Part shown: one piece after another, positions 1-7,907 of the stretch
Position numbering within the stretch: position 1 is the stretch's first letter
Layout: each line of letters starts with the position of its first letter
Assembly: GCA_030267565.1 (NCBI GenBank)
Contig: BRXU01000078.1
Coordinates: forward strand, 47,666-111,665
DNA from: Pleodorina starrii
Lineage: Eukaryota > Chlorophyta > Chlorophyceae > Chlamydomonadales > Volvocaceae
Direction: 5' to 3'
Length of the DNA stretch: 64,000 nucleotides
The notes under the pieces: model-generated
Database searches by the model: none
What the model was told of the DNA's origin: nothing
What the model saw: only the letters and a program-made list of their open reading frames with translations
Translations under genes and position numbers: made by a program

Positions 1-281
1 ACGTTAGTCACCTTGGTCTGTATATACGATTTGTATATGCGGAAGTCAATAGGGCGTCCCCTTCGGGCCGCGTCCCCGGTTCCGGCCGGCTGTACCGGCC
101 TCCACCCGAGCTGGTCGGGGCGATGCGCCCGGCTGCGCTGCACGGTTGAATGTCTCGTCCCGAGCCATCCACCCGCACACCGGTCCTGGGCGCCCTGCCC
201 CGCCCATCTCGTCCCTAACGGGCGGGACCGCTGACGCAGGGCGCGCGCGGGGATCAGTTGCCATGACTACAGAATATGGCA
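1..281. other. GC-rich intergenic DNA at left edge
   Basis: No convincing gene is seen. The stretch is GC-rich and carries a short phrase (about 220-244, GGCGGGACCGCTGACGCA) that recurs at about 12641, so it belongs to the duplicated plasmid backbone sequence described elsewhere in this annotation. Confidence 0.5.
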
Positions 282-569
282 TCAATCTTTCCGATTGAGC
301 CTGCCGTGAAGAATATCCGAGGGCTTGAACCAAGGGACGCATTTTGCAGGGATCGACACGGCCAAGCCGCTTCTCGGATTTCTGCCCATGCGCGCTTTGC
401 GTTGCCTACTCAGGAAAGCGCCAAAGCCACGGATTTCGACCCTTTTCCCAGATGCCAGTGCATCTTCAATCCTTTTGAAAATAGCTTCGACCGCCGCTTC
501 AACATCCTTGGGCGAAAGGTGAGGTCTTTCTTCAGCGATCTTCTGCACCAGCTCAGAACGAACCATCAT
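282..569 (-). CDS. ihfB: Integration host factor beta-like DNA-bending protein
   Basis: A 95-residue HU/IHF-family protein. The N-terminus (VRSELVQKIAE) and the region LSPKDVEAAVEAIFKRIEDAL form the helical dimerisation body. GKRVEIRGFGAF followed by the arm segment RNPRSG is the family's DNA-binding beta-arm signature. The family bends DNA as an alpha/beta heterodimer and supports recombination, relaxosome assembly and replication. An AAGGGA Shine-Dalgarno sits 5 bases before the ATG at 569; a second ATG follows directly. The C-terminal tail after the arm differs from chromosomal IhfB types, so this is probably a plasmid paralogue. IHF-beta rather than HU is favoured by the spacing and the KRVEIRGFG segment, but I could not align it. 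Confidence 0.88.
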   Translation of the reverse strand: MMVRSELVQKIAEERPHLSPKDVEAAVEAIFKRIEDALASGKRVEIRGFGAFLSRQRKARMGRNPRSGLAVSIPAKCVPWFKPSDILHGRLNRKD

Positions 570-690
570 GTTTCCCTTCGGATCAGGTCAAGCCGCTTGC
601 GTATTGCTGAATCCAACCCTGTCCAGGATTTATCTGTTCCTGCCTTACCGACTGTCAGTCCAGGACTAGCGAGATCCCGCGCAGGCGCGT

Positions 691-971
691 GATCGAGACG
701 CAGGGGGGATTTGGACAAGCCAAACGCCCCCTTGCCCTTGTTGGGCCAGACGCTGCGCGCCCGTCCGTTTGGGGACCGCCGGTCCCCCACCGCAACAGGA
801 AAATGCTGCACGTCCTGCGGGGCCGTGTCCTCGCGCTGCGCGCTGCGGGCCGCACCACCCCCTTGTCCGCTGGATTTTCCCATTGCGGCGGTTCCCCCCC
901 TGCCCTCGGCCGGGAGCAAGGGTTCAGGAGAGGGGCGCGCTGCGCGCTTCCTCGCCTGACCCCTCGCCCAT
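691..971. repeat. GC-rich leader repeat, left copy (first part)
   Basis: About 281 bases that recur with small differences in the same orientation at 12852-13128. There the sequence runs directly into the short leader of the ardC gene; here it stops at GCCCAT (966-971). The rest of the leader reappears at 2913, after the NUDIX/GNAT segment. No gene is supported between 570 and 1115 on either strand; the long open frames here reflect high GC. Confidence 0.85.
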
Positions 972-1115
972 GTTCTGTGGCACATAGTTCTGCCTTTTCT
1001 GTCAGGCAGTCTGCCTCTCGGGCCTGCCAGCTTGACGAAAGCGGACGGTCAGCGGTCGGCGCTGCATCGACGTGAAGAGCCCTTTGCGGTCATTTAGCCG
1101 CTACCGGAGTCAAGT

Positions 1116-1568
1116 TCATAGTTCGATTTCAGCACCCTGCCGAGCGACTTTTGCTACGTCGAGGCTGAGTGCAAGATCCTCTTCTTCCAGCGCCTGCAGC
1201 GGAAACCAGCGAGCCTCCAAGGCATCATCACCTGCAATTGGCTCACCAGATACCCAAGTACATAGGACTGCCACAAGGACGTAGTGATGGCGCACCACTC
1301 CGTTCTCATCATGATCAAAAGCATCAACTGCCGTAAAAACTCGCTGCGCTGTCGCCCGCACTCCAGTTTCTTCAAAAAGCTCTCGGATTGCGGCATCTTT
1401 AAGGCATTCCCCGAGGTCCACTTTTCCTCCTGGAAAGCCCCACTTGCCTACATCCGGCGGGTTGGCGCGTCGCACCAGCAGCACGTTACCATCTCTGAAT
1501 ACTGTAGCGATCGTCGCAACGACTGGCCGGACCGGAGCAAGCTCCATGTCGCTCATGTCCGTTAGCAT
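1116..1568 (-). CDS. NUDIX hydrolase
   Basis: A 150-residue protein with a complete Nudix box at about residues 47-69 (GGKVDLGE, then REL and EETG), the metal-binding signature GX5EX7REUXEEXGU. The family hydrolyses nucleoside diphosphates linked to another moiety. The short single-domain architecture and the RRANPPDVGKWGFPGG lead-in fit an ADP-ribose or nucleotide-sanitising type, but the substrate cannot be read from the sequence. AAAGGATT precedes the ATG. It sits with a GNAT gene inside a segment that interrupts the backbone leader repeat, so it is likely acquired cargo. Confidence 0.88.
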   Translation of the reverse strand: MLTDMSDMELAPVRPVVATIATVFRDGNVLLVRRANPPDVGKWGFPGGKVDLGECLKDAAIRELFEETGVRATAQRVFTAVDAFDHDENGVVRHHYVLVAVLCTWVSGEPIAGDDALEARWFPLQALEEEDLALSLDVAKVARQGAEIEL

Positions 1569-1776
1569 GATGAATCCTTTGGGCTAGACTAGGCGGACCC
1601 TTCCCTAGCAAAGGGGGGAGACTGACGCGCATAGACACGCATTAGCTGATGAATGGCAAGTTTGTCCCGGATAGCGGACGGATCAGGGTGGCGATCGACG
1701 GTCTGCTTTCGGGACAAAGCTGCCATCTAGTGCCTAAACTTGGACGTCTCTTATGTCAGGTACGGATCGTCTTGTC

Positions 1777-2277
1777 TCATGGGCTGTTTGCGCGGCTATA
1801 GAATACATCTGGCCCAGCCTGGTGTGTGCGTTGGAAGCCGAGCCTTTTGAGAAGCGCCTGCGAGCGCGCATTTCCTTCTTCAGTGTCTGCAACGATTTTA
1901 ACCACCACAGGCAGCGCCTCAAGCTCTGCAATCGTTAGAGTGCAGGCCGCGTGCGCGATTGACCGTCCCCAAACACCCGGCGTTAGAACATATGCCAGAC
2001 TAGCTATGCCACCTGCGCTGATAGTTGCTTGCGTATAGCCGACGATGACACCAGCTTCGAACACCGTCCAATTCAACCATGTCTGTCCAGTGTGCTTGGG
2101 CGCACCGTTGCTGAGCCTTGCGATACGCTCCCGTAAGCCTTCGACAGACGTTGGCGGCTCCTGGTCAAGGAATGAGTATATTCTGCGGTCTTGGAGTGCA
2201 GCGTAAAGCCCCTCTGCGTGATTGATATTTTGTGGCTCGATCGTGACCGCCACCGCGGGTTTCATAAGCGAATTCAC
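1777..2277 (-). CDS. GNAT family N-acetyltransferase
   Basis: A 166-residue protein of the GNAT fold with similarity to ribosomal-protein or small-molecule acetyltransferases. Visible features are the N-terminal TIEPQNINHAEGLYAAL segment, the central beta-strand region (GVIVGYTQATI) and the C-terminal NARSQALLKRLGFQRT motif, where GNAT enzymes contact acetyl-CoA. The start is read as GTG at 2277 because GGAGGG lies 6 bases upstream. The substrate is unknown. It lies 208 bases upstream, in transcriptional terms, of the NUDIX gene on the same strand. Confidence 0.8.
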   Translation of the reverse strand: MNSLMKPAVAVTIEPQNINHAEGLYAALQDRRIYSFLDQEPPTSVEGLRERIARLSNGAPKHTGQTWLNWTVFEAGVIVGYTQATISAGGIASLAYVLTPGVWGRSIAHAACTLTIAELEALPVVVKIVADTEEGNARSQALLKRLGFQRTHQAGPDVFYSRANSP

Positions 2278-2480
2278 TCGAAGCCCTCCATCATCGGAGC
2301 CAACATAGCTGCCGCTGGCTCAGTTTGCAGCATGGTTTGCTCAGGGCTTTCGCGTCGATGCGACCAGGCCCCCGAGAGGCTGCTTTTTTTTAGAGATATG
2401 GTGATCGCGGGCACCGCGATCGCTGATCCAAAGGACAGCCGCGCCTCCGCTTCGCTCTGGCACTGCTGACGATCTTTCAT
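2274..2480 (-). CDS. Small hypothetical protein overlapping GNAT start
   Basis: A 68-residue reading frame whose stop (TGA at 2276-2274) overlaps the GTG start of the acetyltransferase gene, which would allow translational coupling. It has no recognisable domain and weak coding character. A longer start at 2519 is possible. It may be only an open frame in high-GC DNA. Confidence 0.25.
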   Translation of the reverse strand: MKDRQQCQSEAEARLSFGSAIAVPAITISLKKSSLSGAWSHRRESPEQTMLQTEPAAAMLAPMMEGFE

Positions 2481-2980
2481 TTCATTTTCCGCCTGCCATC
2501 CGGCCGGCGATCCGAACACGGGCTCTGGTGCCGCTGTGCGTCAGCCTCCACGGAAAAATCCGGTTCCTCCCACGCGCAAGCGCGCGGGTCCCTCCCAATT
2601 TCACCGCTCCGGCCCCGTGTGTCAGATCACCGTCCGGCCGCAGGTCGGGCTGCGCCCACCCTGCTTTGCCCTTCGGATGACATGAGGTCATCCAAAGTGA
2701 AAAGCAGCGATGGCTTCGCCACTGGCGGAACAGGAAGGAGCGCCACGACATGTCGGACCAGTTCGGAACACGGGCCAGAGATTGGGCTGCGGCCCATCAG
2801 AGGCAGACCTTTGTGACAGGAAAGGCAAGCATGCCTTCGCATCGGGGACAGGCCCCACTGATTTCACGCAATTTTCCCCACCGCTGAAGGCAGAACTATC
2901 TGCACTCTGCCAGCCCATTTTGGGCACCCGACCACGGCGCAAAGACCGGGCGGGACCGTCGCAAAAGAAAGGAACGCCAA
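2481..2980. other. Leader region of backbone operon
   Basis: No gene is supported; several overlapping open frames on both strands are GC artefacts. Bases 2913-2985 repeat the immediate leader of ardC (13123-13194), including GCCCATTTTGGGCACC and the Shine-Dalgarno/start context GGAACGCCAAATGGC. The two downstream genes therefore inherited the same translation-initiation region. Confidence 0.6.
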
Positions 2981-3238
2981 ATGGCACTTTTTGAAATCGT
3001 CACCATGACCGACGACAGCGGCATGAGCCGCGTTGTGACCGATGACCTTGCCGCATGGGTCGATGACATGGGCACCGAAATCACCGGGACCGAGACCCGC
3101 ACGAACCTGCGGACCGAATTGCAGGGCCAGCCCAAGATTGCCGGTTACCTTGGCCCCTTCTGGGGCGGCCTGTCCCAGACCGGCGATGCCATCATCCGCT
3201 ATGAGGATGAAGGCACCTATTCGGCGCTGAGCCAGTGA
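2981..3238 (+). CDS. Conserved plasmid protein, unknown function
   Basis: An acidic 85-residue protein without a recognised domain. It begins MALFEIVTMTDDSG and has a Gly/aromatic stretch LGPFWGGL. The start is firm: AAAGGAA lies 8 bases before the ATG, and this start context is duplicated at ardC. It opens a run of four tightly packed genes ending in a DUF4942/methyltransferase gene, a layout typical of antirestriction or plasmid-establishment clusters. No function is assigned. Confidence 0.7.
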   Translation: MALFEIVTMTDDSGMSRVVTDDLAAWVDDMGTEITGTETRTNLRTELQGQPKIAGYLGPFWGGLSQTGDAIIRYEDEGTYSALSQ

Positions 3239-3249
3239 GGGAGCCGCAG

Positions 3250-3723
3250 ATGACCTATTTCTCCGTTGTGCAGATCGACATGCACCCCGCCCCCTATGTC
3301 GCAGCGACGGGCAGCGCGCGGAGTGCCCAAATCCTGGCCCGCCTTGTGCGGGAGCGTTGCCCCGGAAACGCGTTTGGCATCCGCGAAGGCGCGGTCTTTG
3401 GCGGGCCGAAAAGCAATGGCTTCATCCGTGATTGCGCCCGATCCTTGGAGGTTCAGCGGATCGCAGCGGATGAACTGTTTGCAGAAGCCGACGAGAGCCC
3501 CGACCAGCTGGTGAAGTGGCATGTCTATTTCTACGACGCCGGAACCGGGAAATTCCGCTTCACCGTGAACGCCTATCTGGATCACGATTTGCCCGTTCGG
3601 GCGAAGTGTGAAGCCGACCCCGAACTGGCCGGGCGCACGGTCGTCTATGGCGATCCGCCCACGATGGAGACGCTTTACCTGATGCTCGATGCCTTTGCGG
3701 CAAAGCAGGAGGCAACGGCATGA
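3250..3723 (+). CDS. Hypothetical plasmid protein
   Basis: A 157-residue protein of unknown function starting MTYFSVVQIDMHPAPY. The ATG at 3250 is preferred to the upstream in-frame GTG at 3235 because GAGGGAG lies about 8 bases before it and it starts just after the previous stop. It contains a strand-rich middle (VKWHVYFYDAGTGKFRFTVN) but no catalytic motif I recognise. It overlaps the next gene by 4 bases (ATGA), so the cluster is transcribed and translated together. Confidence 0.7.
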   Translation: MTYFSVVQIDMHPAPYVAATGSARSAQILARLVRERCPGNAFGIREGAVFGGPKSNGFIRDCARSLEVQRIAADELFAEADESPDQLVKWHVYFYDAGTGKFRFTVNAYLDHDLPVRAKCEADPELAGRTVVYGDPPTMETLYLMLDAFAAKQEATA

Positions 3724-4172
3724 GCGGATTTTCCTTCAACGGTTTCGTGGCGGGGGATACCCCCGCCACCTTCACCGACTTTCGCGTGTCGCCGGTCAGG
3801 ATGATCCGCGAGGGCACGGATGCGGAAGCCATCGAGGTTTGCAGCCCTGCGGGCCGGGCGTTCTGGTCGATCTATGGCGACACCGGCGCAGGCTGGCGAC
3901 TTGTCCATGACGCCGAGGCCGACGATGCGGGCTTTGCGCTGGCCGCCTTGTCCCGGAACGCGGCAGCCCGGTTCGCGTATGCCGACCTTGAGACTGTCAC
4001 TGTCGCCGGGACGCTGGCCGATCTTGCCGACCGCCTGGCCGAACGCATCCACGACGAAATCCCCGGATACGACAACCCGGAGGATTTTCGCTGTGACGAC
4101 TTCGACGCGCACCCGCTGTCCGAGCTGCGCGAGCAAATCCTTGAAGCCATCGAGAGCGAGGCAGCAGCATGA
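3720..4172 (+). CDS. Hypothetical acidic plasmid protein
   Basis: A 150-residue acidic protein coupled through ATGA overlaps to the genes on both sides. The C-terminal half is Asp/Glu rich and predicted helical (LADLADRLAERIHDEIPGY). The strong negative charge is compatible with a DNA-mimic or antirestriction helper role next to a methyltransferase-like protein, but this is inference from composition and location only. Confidence 0.68.
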   Translation: MSGFSFNGFVAGDTPATFTDFRVSPVRMIREGTDAEAIEVCSPAGRAFWSIYGDTGAGWRLVHDAEADDAGFALAALSRNAAARFAYADLETVTVAGTLADLADRLAERIHDEIPGYDNPEDFRCDDFDAHPLSELREQILEAIESEAAA

Positions 4173-5608
4173 ACACCCGCACCACCTTCAGCGCCGGCGC
4201 ACTGGTCGCACCGATGAACATCATGAGCATTTGCGCCGCCCGTGAGGCCGCGCTGACGCAGATGCAGGACGCCATCGGCACCCTGTCAGACGGCTACAGC
4301 CGCGCGCTGGACGCGGCCGAGACGGCCAAGGGAGCAACCGCAGGGCATTCCTGCTATCTGCACTACAGCGACAACGAGGCCGTGAAATCGACCCTGTTTT
4401 CCGCTTTCGATCCTGTTGCCGTCCTGGCCCGGTACAAGCGCACCCTCGATGCCGCAATCTGGCTGCGGATCGTTGAGGAAAGCCGCCTCAAGGAAATCAT
4501 GGACCGCACCGAGCGGGACCAGCTGGACAAGCAGATGGGCGCGGATGACATGCCCGAGCCGACGCTTGAGAACATCCGCGCCACCTTGGAACGCCTGACC
4601 CTCGATGCCGACCTGATTTTCATGCGGGGCGTGGCCCGCGCCTTTTCCGAACTGGACCCGGCTTTCAAGAGCCACGACGCGTTCAAGATCGGCAAACGCA
4701 TGATCTTCACATGGGTTTTCGATGATGGCGGCTATTGGTCCTATTCCGGCAGGGGCGAACAGATGCGGCGCACCCTGGCGGACGTCGAGCGGGTGTTTTC
4801 GCAACTGTCCGGCCAGCGCAGCTATGGTGATCTGGAAGGCGCGATCAATGACGCCAGGCGCGGCGGATGGGGCGCACGTCAAACCGAGATCGAGACCGAG
4901 TATTTCACCGCCCGATGCTTCAAGAATGGCAACCTGCACCTGTGGGTGAAGGACGCGGACCTGCTGCGGAAGGTCAATCAGGTTCTGGCAAGCTATTATG
5001 GCGAGGTGCTGGCCGATGCCGCAGGGTCCGACGAGCAGCCCGCCGACTTCCGCACTGGCACTGCCGTTGCCAAGGATCTTGCCTTCTACCCGACGCCTGC
5101 GGCGACGGTCGAGGAATTGCTTTCTGATCTGACGATCAAGGCGGGCACCCGCGTTCTGGAGCCAAGCGCCGGGATCGGCGCCATCGTCCGGCCCGTCTTG
5201 AAGATGGGCGCGACCGTGGACGCAATCGAAATCCACCCCGACCGGGCGGCGGCATTGCGGGGCATGGCTCACCCTGCGCTGAAGGTTCACTGCGCCAATT
5301 TCCTGAAGGTCACGCCTGCGCCGGTCTATGACCTGATCCTGATGAACCCGCCGTTTTCAGGGACGCATTTCATGGATCACGTCAAGCACGCGTGGGACTT
5401 CCTTGCGCCGGGCGGTGAGCTGCGCGCGATCCTACCCGCGTCCGCCGAGGTCGGATCGACCGCAAAGCATGAGCGGTTCCGGGCATGGGCTGCACAGCAC
5501 TCCCCGCGCGGCTATCGGTGCCACCAGTGGCGCGATCTGCCGCCCGAGAGCTTCGCCAGCGTAGGCGTCCGCATCAATACCGTGGTGGTGACCCTCCGGA
5601 AGTTATAG
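4169..5608 (+). CDS. DUF4942 / N6-adenine DNA methyltransferase-like protein
   Basis: A 479-residue two-part protein. Residues about 30-275 fit the DUF4942 region of plasmid and phage proteins. Residues about 305-479 are a class I SAM-dependent methyltransferase: motif I is VLEPSAGIGAI, the acidic loop is DAIEIHPDR, and motif IV is LILMNPPFSG, the N6-adenine (D/N)PP(Y/F) signature. It probably methylates plasmid DNA against host restriction. It ends a four-gene operon before a rho-independent terminator at 5644. Its last 451 bases, from motif I onward, are duplicated at 12084-12534, so the 3' end acts as a long direct repeat. Confidence 0.85.
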   Translation: MNTRTTFSAGALVAPMNIMSICAAREAALTQMQDAIGTLSDGYSRALDAAETAKGATAGHSCYLHYSDNEAVKSTLFSAFDPVAVLARYKRTLDAAIWLRIVEESRLKEIMDRTERDQLDKQMGADDMPEPTLENIRATLERLTLDADLIFMRGVARAFSELDPAFKSHDAFKIGKRMIFTWVFDDGGYWSYSGRGEQMRRTLADVERVFSQLSGQRSYGDLEGAINDARRGGWGARQTEIETEYFTARCFKNGNLHLWVKDADLLRKVNQVLASYYGEVLADAAGSDEQPADFRTGTAVAKDLAFYPTPAATVEELLSDLTIKAGTRVLEPSAGIGAIVRPVLKMGATVDAIEIHPDRAAALRGMAHPALKVHCANFLKVTPAPVYDLILMNPPFSGTHFMDHVKHAWDFLAPGGELRAILPASAEVGSTAKHERFRAWAAQHSPRGYRCHQWRDLPPESFASVGVRINTVVVTLRKL

Positions 5609-5643
5609 GCAAACCCTACTTCGTTCAGTGTCAGAGTAGCTTA

Positions 5644-5667
5644 GGCCCCGCTTCGGCGGGGCCATTA
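5644..5667 (+). terminator. Rho-independent terminator
   Basis: GGCCCCGC-TTCG-GCGGGGCC, a stable tetraloop hairpin just after the methyltransferase gene. The same hairpin follows the truncated copy at 12570, there with seven T residues. Confidence 0.85.
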
Positions 5668-5784
5668 AGATTTGTCAACCCAAAACGCTAATTAGACCTT
5701 TTTGCCTGTCCTTTTGGTCTTGTCACTATCCTTGTTCGTTGTCGCCTCTAAGAGTCGCGCCAGTGTTCAAGAGGGGTACATTTT

Positions 5785-6000
5785 ATGTTGGGATCAATGA
5801 GACTAGAGCAGTCGTGCAAGGCAGAGATCAGCCGCGCCATGGCCGAGGAAATACTTTCTGTTTTTGAAAGAGCAGGGCATAGCCTTGATGTTCTTGAAGT
5901 CGAATTGCGTGGGAATGCGCTGTATGTTCTGAACCCAGTAAGCGGCATCTATGAATTAATTGGGTTGGCTCGAATGCCTCCGTCAATGTCGCATATATGA
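5785..6000 (+). CDS. Small hypothetical protein
   Basis: A 71-residue protein with no recognised domain; GAGGGG lies about 10 bases before the ATG. It begins with a helical segment (SCKAEISRAMAEEILSVFER) followed by a strand-rich part (LDVLEVELRGNALYVLNP). It lies alone in lower-GC cargo DNA between the two methyltransferase repeats. Confidence 0.5.
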   Translation: MLGSMRLEQSCKAEISRAMAEEILSVFERAGHSLDVLEVELRGNALYVLNPVSGIYELIGLARMPPSMSHI

Positions 6001-6123
6001 CTCAGGACTTTATTGTCTGATTAATTATTTGGTATATGGGATTTCTCTACCTAATAAGATAAACAATGAGGGTGGATGGGGCGACCTATCACCCATTGAA
6101 ATTCGTTACTTAGGAGTCCGCTA

Positions 6124-6369
6124 ATGGCGCACAATCATTCAAATCTGATGGCCGGGAATGAGGGCCAAGCGGAACCTAGCAGCGCACCAGCCACTCATTC
6201 GAAGATTATTTTTGAAATGCTGACAACGCTCTATCCCGAGGTCAAAGGGCATGTCGGAGACCTTCTAGAATTTGCGTTGTGTGATCTGCGACACTTTGCA
6301 GACCACCACCAGCTTTCTTTCTCATCGTCCGATCAGGCAGCGCAGCAGACCTACCTTATGGAAAAGTGA
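6124..6369 (+). CDS. Small hypothetical protein
   Basis: An 81-residue protein starting MAHNHSNLMAGNEGQAEPSS, with TAGGAGT ahead of the ATG. The N-terminal third is low complexity; the centre (SKIIFEMLTTLYPEVKGHVGDLLEFAL) is helical. No family is recognised. It stands just upstream of the VapBC pair on the same strand. Confidence 0.5.
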   Translation: MAHNHSNLMAGNEGQAEPSSAPATHSKIIFEMLTTLYPEVKGHVGDLLEFALCDLRHFADHHQLSFSSSDQAAQQTYLMEK

Positions 6370-6525
6370 CCTTATCCATACGCCCGCCTCAATGGCGATC
6401 ATCGTCTGACACGCCCAGGATCGAGCTTTGATTGGCCGGTGCGGCAGGGTCCAAGAACCCTACCGTACCGGCCCGGCGCAGGCGCGCCGCAGCACGGCCT
6501 TACGGCCGCGCGGACCTAGACGGTG

Positions 6526-6569
6526 GGATATTCGTTTGCTAATATCCGGGATATGCAACGAGGGATATT
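6526..6569 (+). promoter_or_regulatory. Candidate VapB operator
   Basis: GGATATT (6526-6532) is inverted as AATATCC (6541-6547) across 8 bases, and a third copy GGATATT lies at 6563-6569, two bases before the antitoxin ATG. Type II antitoxins typically autorepress through such dyads, so this is probably the autoregulatory site. Confidence 0.6.
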
Positions 6570-6571
6570 CG

Positions 6572-6817
6572 ATGCCGCTCTACATTCGTGACGACAAGGT
6601 TGATGCTCTTGCTGAGCAGGTCATGCGCATCACAGGTGCCAAGACCAAAACAGACGCAGTGCGAGAGGCGCTACAGGCTGCGCTTGATGCGAAGCTGAAC
6701 CAAACCTCGATCTTTGATAAAATCAAGCCTTTGCAATCTCGTGTCTCAGACCTTGGTGCAGTGAATCCAGACTTCGACATGAAGAAATTTAGTGATGAAA
6801 TGTGGGGTGACACCTAA
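6572..6817 (+). CDS. vapB: VapB-family antitoxin (type II)
   Basis: An 81-residue antitoxin. The N-terminus MPLYIRDDKVDALAEQVMRITGAKTKTDAVREAL is the compact DNA-binding and dimerisation part of the Rv0623/Psk-like VapB family. The C-terminal tail (NPDFDMKKFSDEMWGD) is the type that wraps the partner toxin. The ATG at 6572 is chosen because the family profile starts there and the operator repeats end just upstream; the frame is open further 5' but without meaning. The stop overlaps the toxin start as TAATG, giving translational coupling. Confidence 0.88.
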   Translation: MPLYIRDDKVDALAEQVMRITGAKTKTDAVREALQAALDAKLNQTSIFDKIKPLQSRVSDLGAVNPDFDMKKFSDEMWGDT

Positions 6818-7233
6818 TGTTTTTGGACGCGTCCGTGATCGTTGCCATCCTGGGCGACGAGCCAGATGCCACGGCCCATCTTCAGCACATCGAGGGTTTG
6901 CAGGGGCAGCTTTACTGCTCACCGCTGGCGCGGTTCGAAGCATCGCTTGCCATCGCTCGACGCCTTGAAGGGGACACGGGCCGAAATGCTGAAACGCACG
7001 AACGTGCCGAGCGGATCGTCAATGACTTCCTGGACGTCATAGGCGCGCGAGATATTCACATAACGGGAGGCATTGGACGCTTAGCACAAGAGGCCGCGCG
7101 AACCTACGGGAAGACCGTAAACCATCCGGCTCAGTTGAACTTTGGCGACTGCTTTGCCTACGCTTGCGCTAAAGCCTATCATGTCAAGTTGCTCTACAAG
7201 GGCAACGATTTTTCGCAAACGGATCTCAAGTGA
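6817..7233 (+). CDS. vapC: VapC-family PIN-domain toxin (ribonuclease)
   Basis: A 138-residue PIN-domain protein, the ribonuclease half of a type II toxin-antitoxin pair. Acidic residues expected at the active site are present: Asp4 in MFLDAS, the Glu in RFEASL near residue 42, and the Asp in NFGDCFAYA near 105. The gene looks intact, with one base of overlap with the antitoxin. On a plasmid such a pair stabilises inheritance. It sits between the methyltransferase-tail direct repeats, so it may also stabilise that segment. Confidence 0.9.
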   Translation: MFLDASVIVAILGDEPDATAHLQHIEGLQGQLYCSPLARFEASLAIARRLEGDTGRNAETHERAERIVNDFLDVIGARDIHITGGIGRLAQEAARTYGKTVNHPAQLNFGDCFAYACAKAYHVKLLYKGNDFSQTDLK

Positions 7234-7320
7234 CAAATCTCTGATTTTGTGATAACCACTTCATCCTATTGCGCCAGGAGCTTTTGATTTTTGAAAAGAT
7301 TGCCGCAAAGGAGATGAACG

Positions 7321-7557
7321 ATGGGTTATTCTCAGAACGGCGCTGCGTTCTTTTACTGGGCGCACAAGCGCCGCAAGACGGCTGACGAAGCACGGCGCGT
7401 TGCAGGCAAAGGCAGCTCACTTTCAGACGGCATGGTGGTTTTCCTATTCATCGTATTATGCGGTTTGGTTGGCGCTGCGGTTCACGCTTTCAACTATGCA
7501 ATGTTCCATGCTGCCAAACTTTTCGATGCAGCTTTGTCGCTAATACCCTTCATGTGA
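7321..7557 (+). CDS. Small single-span membrane protein
   Basis: A 78-residue protein with a charged N-terminus (AHKRRKTADEARRVAGKG) and one hydrophobic segment at about residues 38-60 (MVVFLFIVLCGLVGAAVHAF). AAAGGAGATG precedes the ATG. No family is recognised. It is the last gene before the IS110-like element. Confidence 0.55.
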   Translation: MGYSQNGAAFFYWAHKRRKTADEARRVAGKGSSLSDGMVVFLFIVLCGLVGAAVHAFNYAMFHAAKLFDAALSLIPFM

Positions 7558-7642
7558 AAAGTTTCGGACCGGTAATTCATCCTTCTTTGATTATCCACGC
7601 GGGGCTTAAAGCCGGGGGCGGTAGCGCCTCTATCATGGCGGC

Positions 7643-7780
7643 GTCCCTCGGTTCGTTCGGTCTAGGGCTGATCGCCCTGGACCGCCCGCCCCGAGGGACC
7701 GCGCTTATCTAATGACGACGGTAGGCTCTGCTTACAAAGTGGAGCCACCGACCGGCACGGCCTTCATGCCGTTCGGTGGC
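7643..7780 (+). ncRNA. Candidate IS110 bridge/seek RNA region
   Basis: Two strong hairpins precede the transposase. The first nests GTCCCTCGG (7643-7651)/CCGAGGGAC (7691-7699) around GGTCTAGGGC/GCCCTGGACC (7659-7683). The second pairs GCCACCGA (7744-7751)/TCGGTGGC (7773-7780) and ACGGC/GCCGT with a five-base internal bulge. IS110-group elements encode a guide RNA in the 5' non-coding end, which is the basis for this call; target and donor loops were not verified. Confidence 0.35.
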
Positions 7781-7907
7781 GGGGTCGGATCGTGACCGCG
7801 CTGGTTACATAGAACCGTCCTAGAGTGTGATCGCCCCGCCCTTTCGAGCTGACCTGAACGGATACAAGGGGATCGTGCCCCGCATGATAAGCAGAGGACA
7901 GAGAAAG

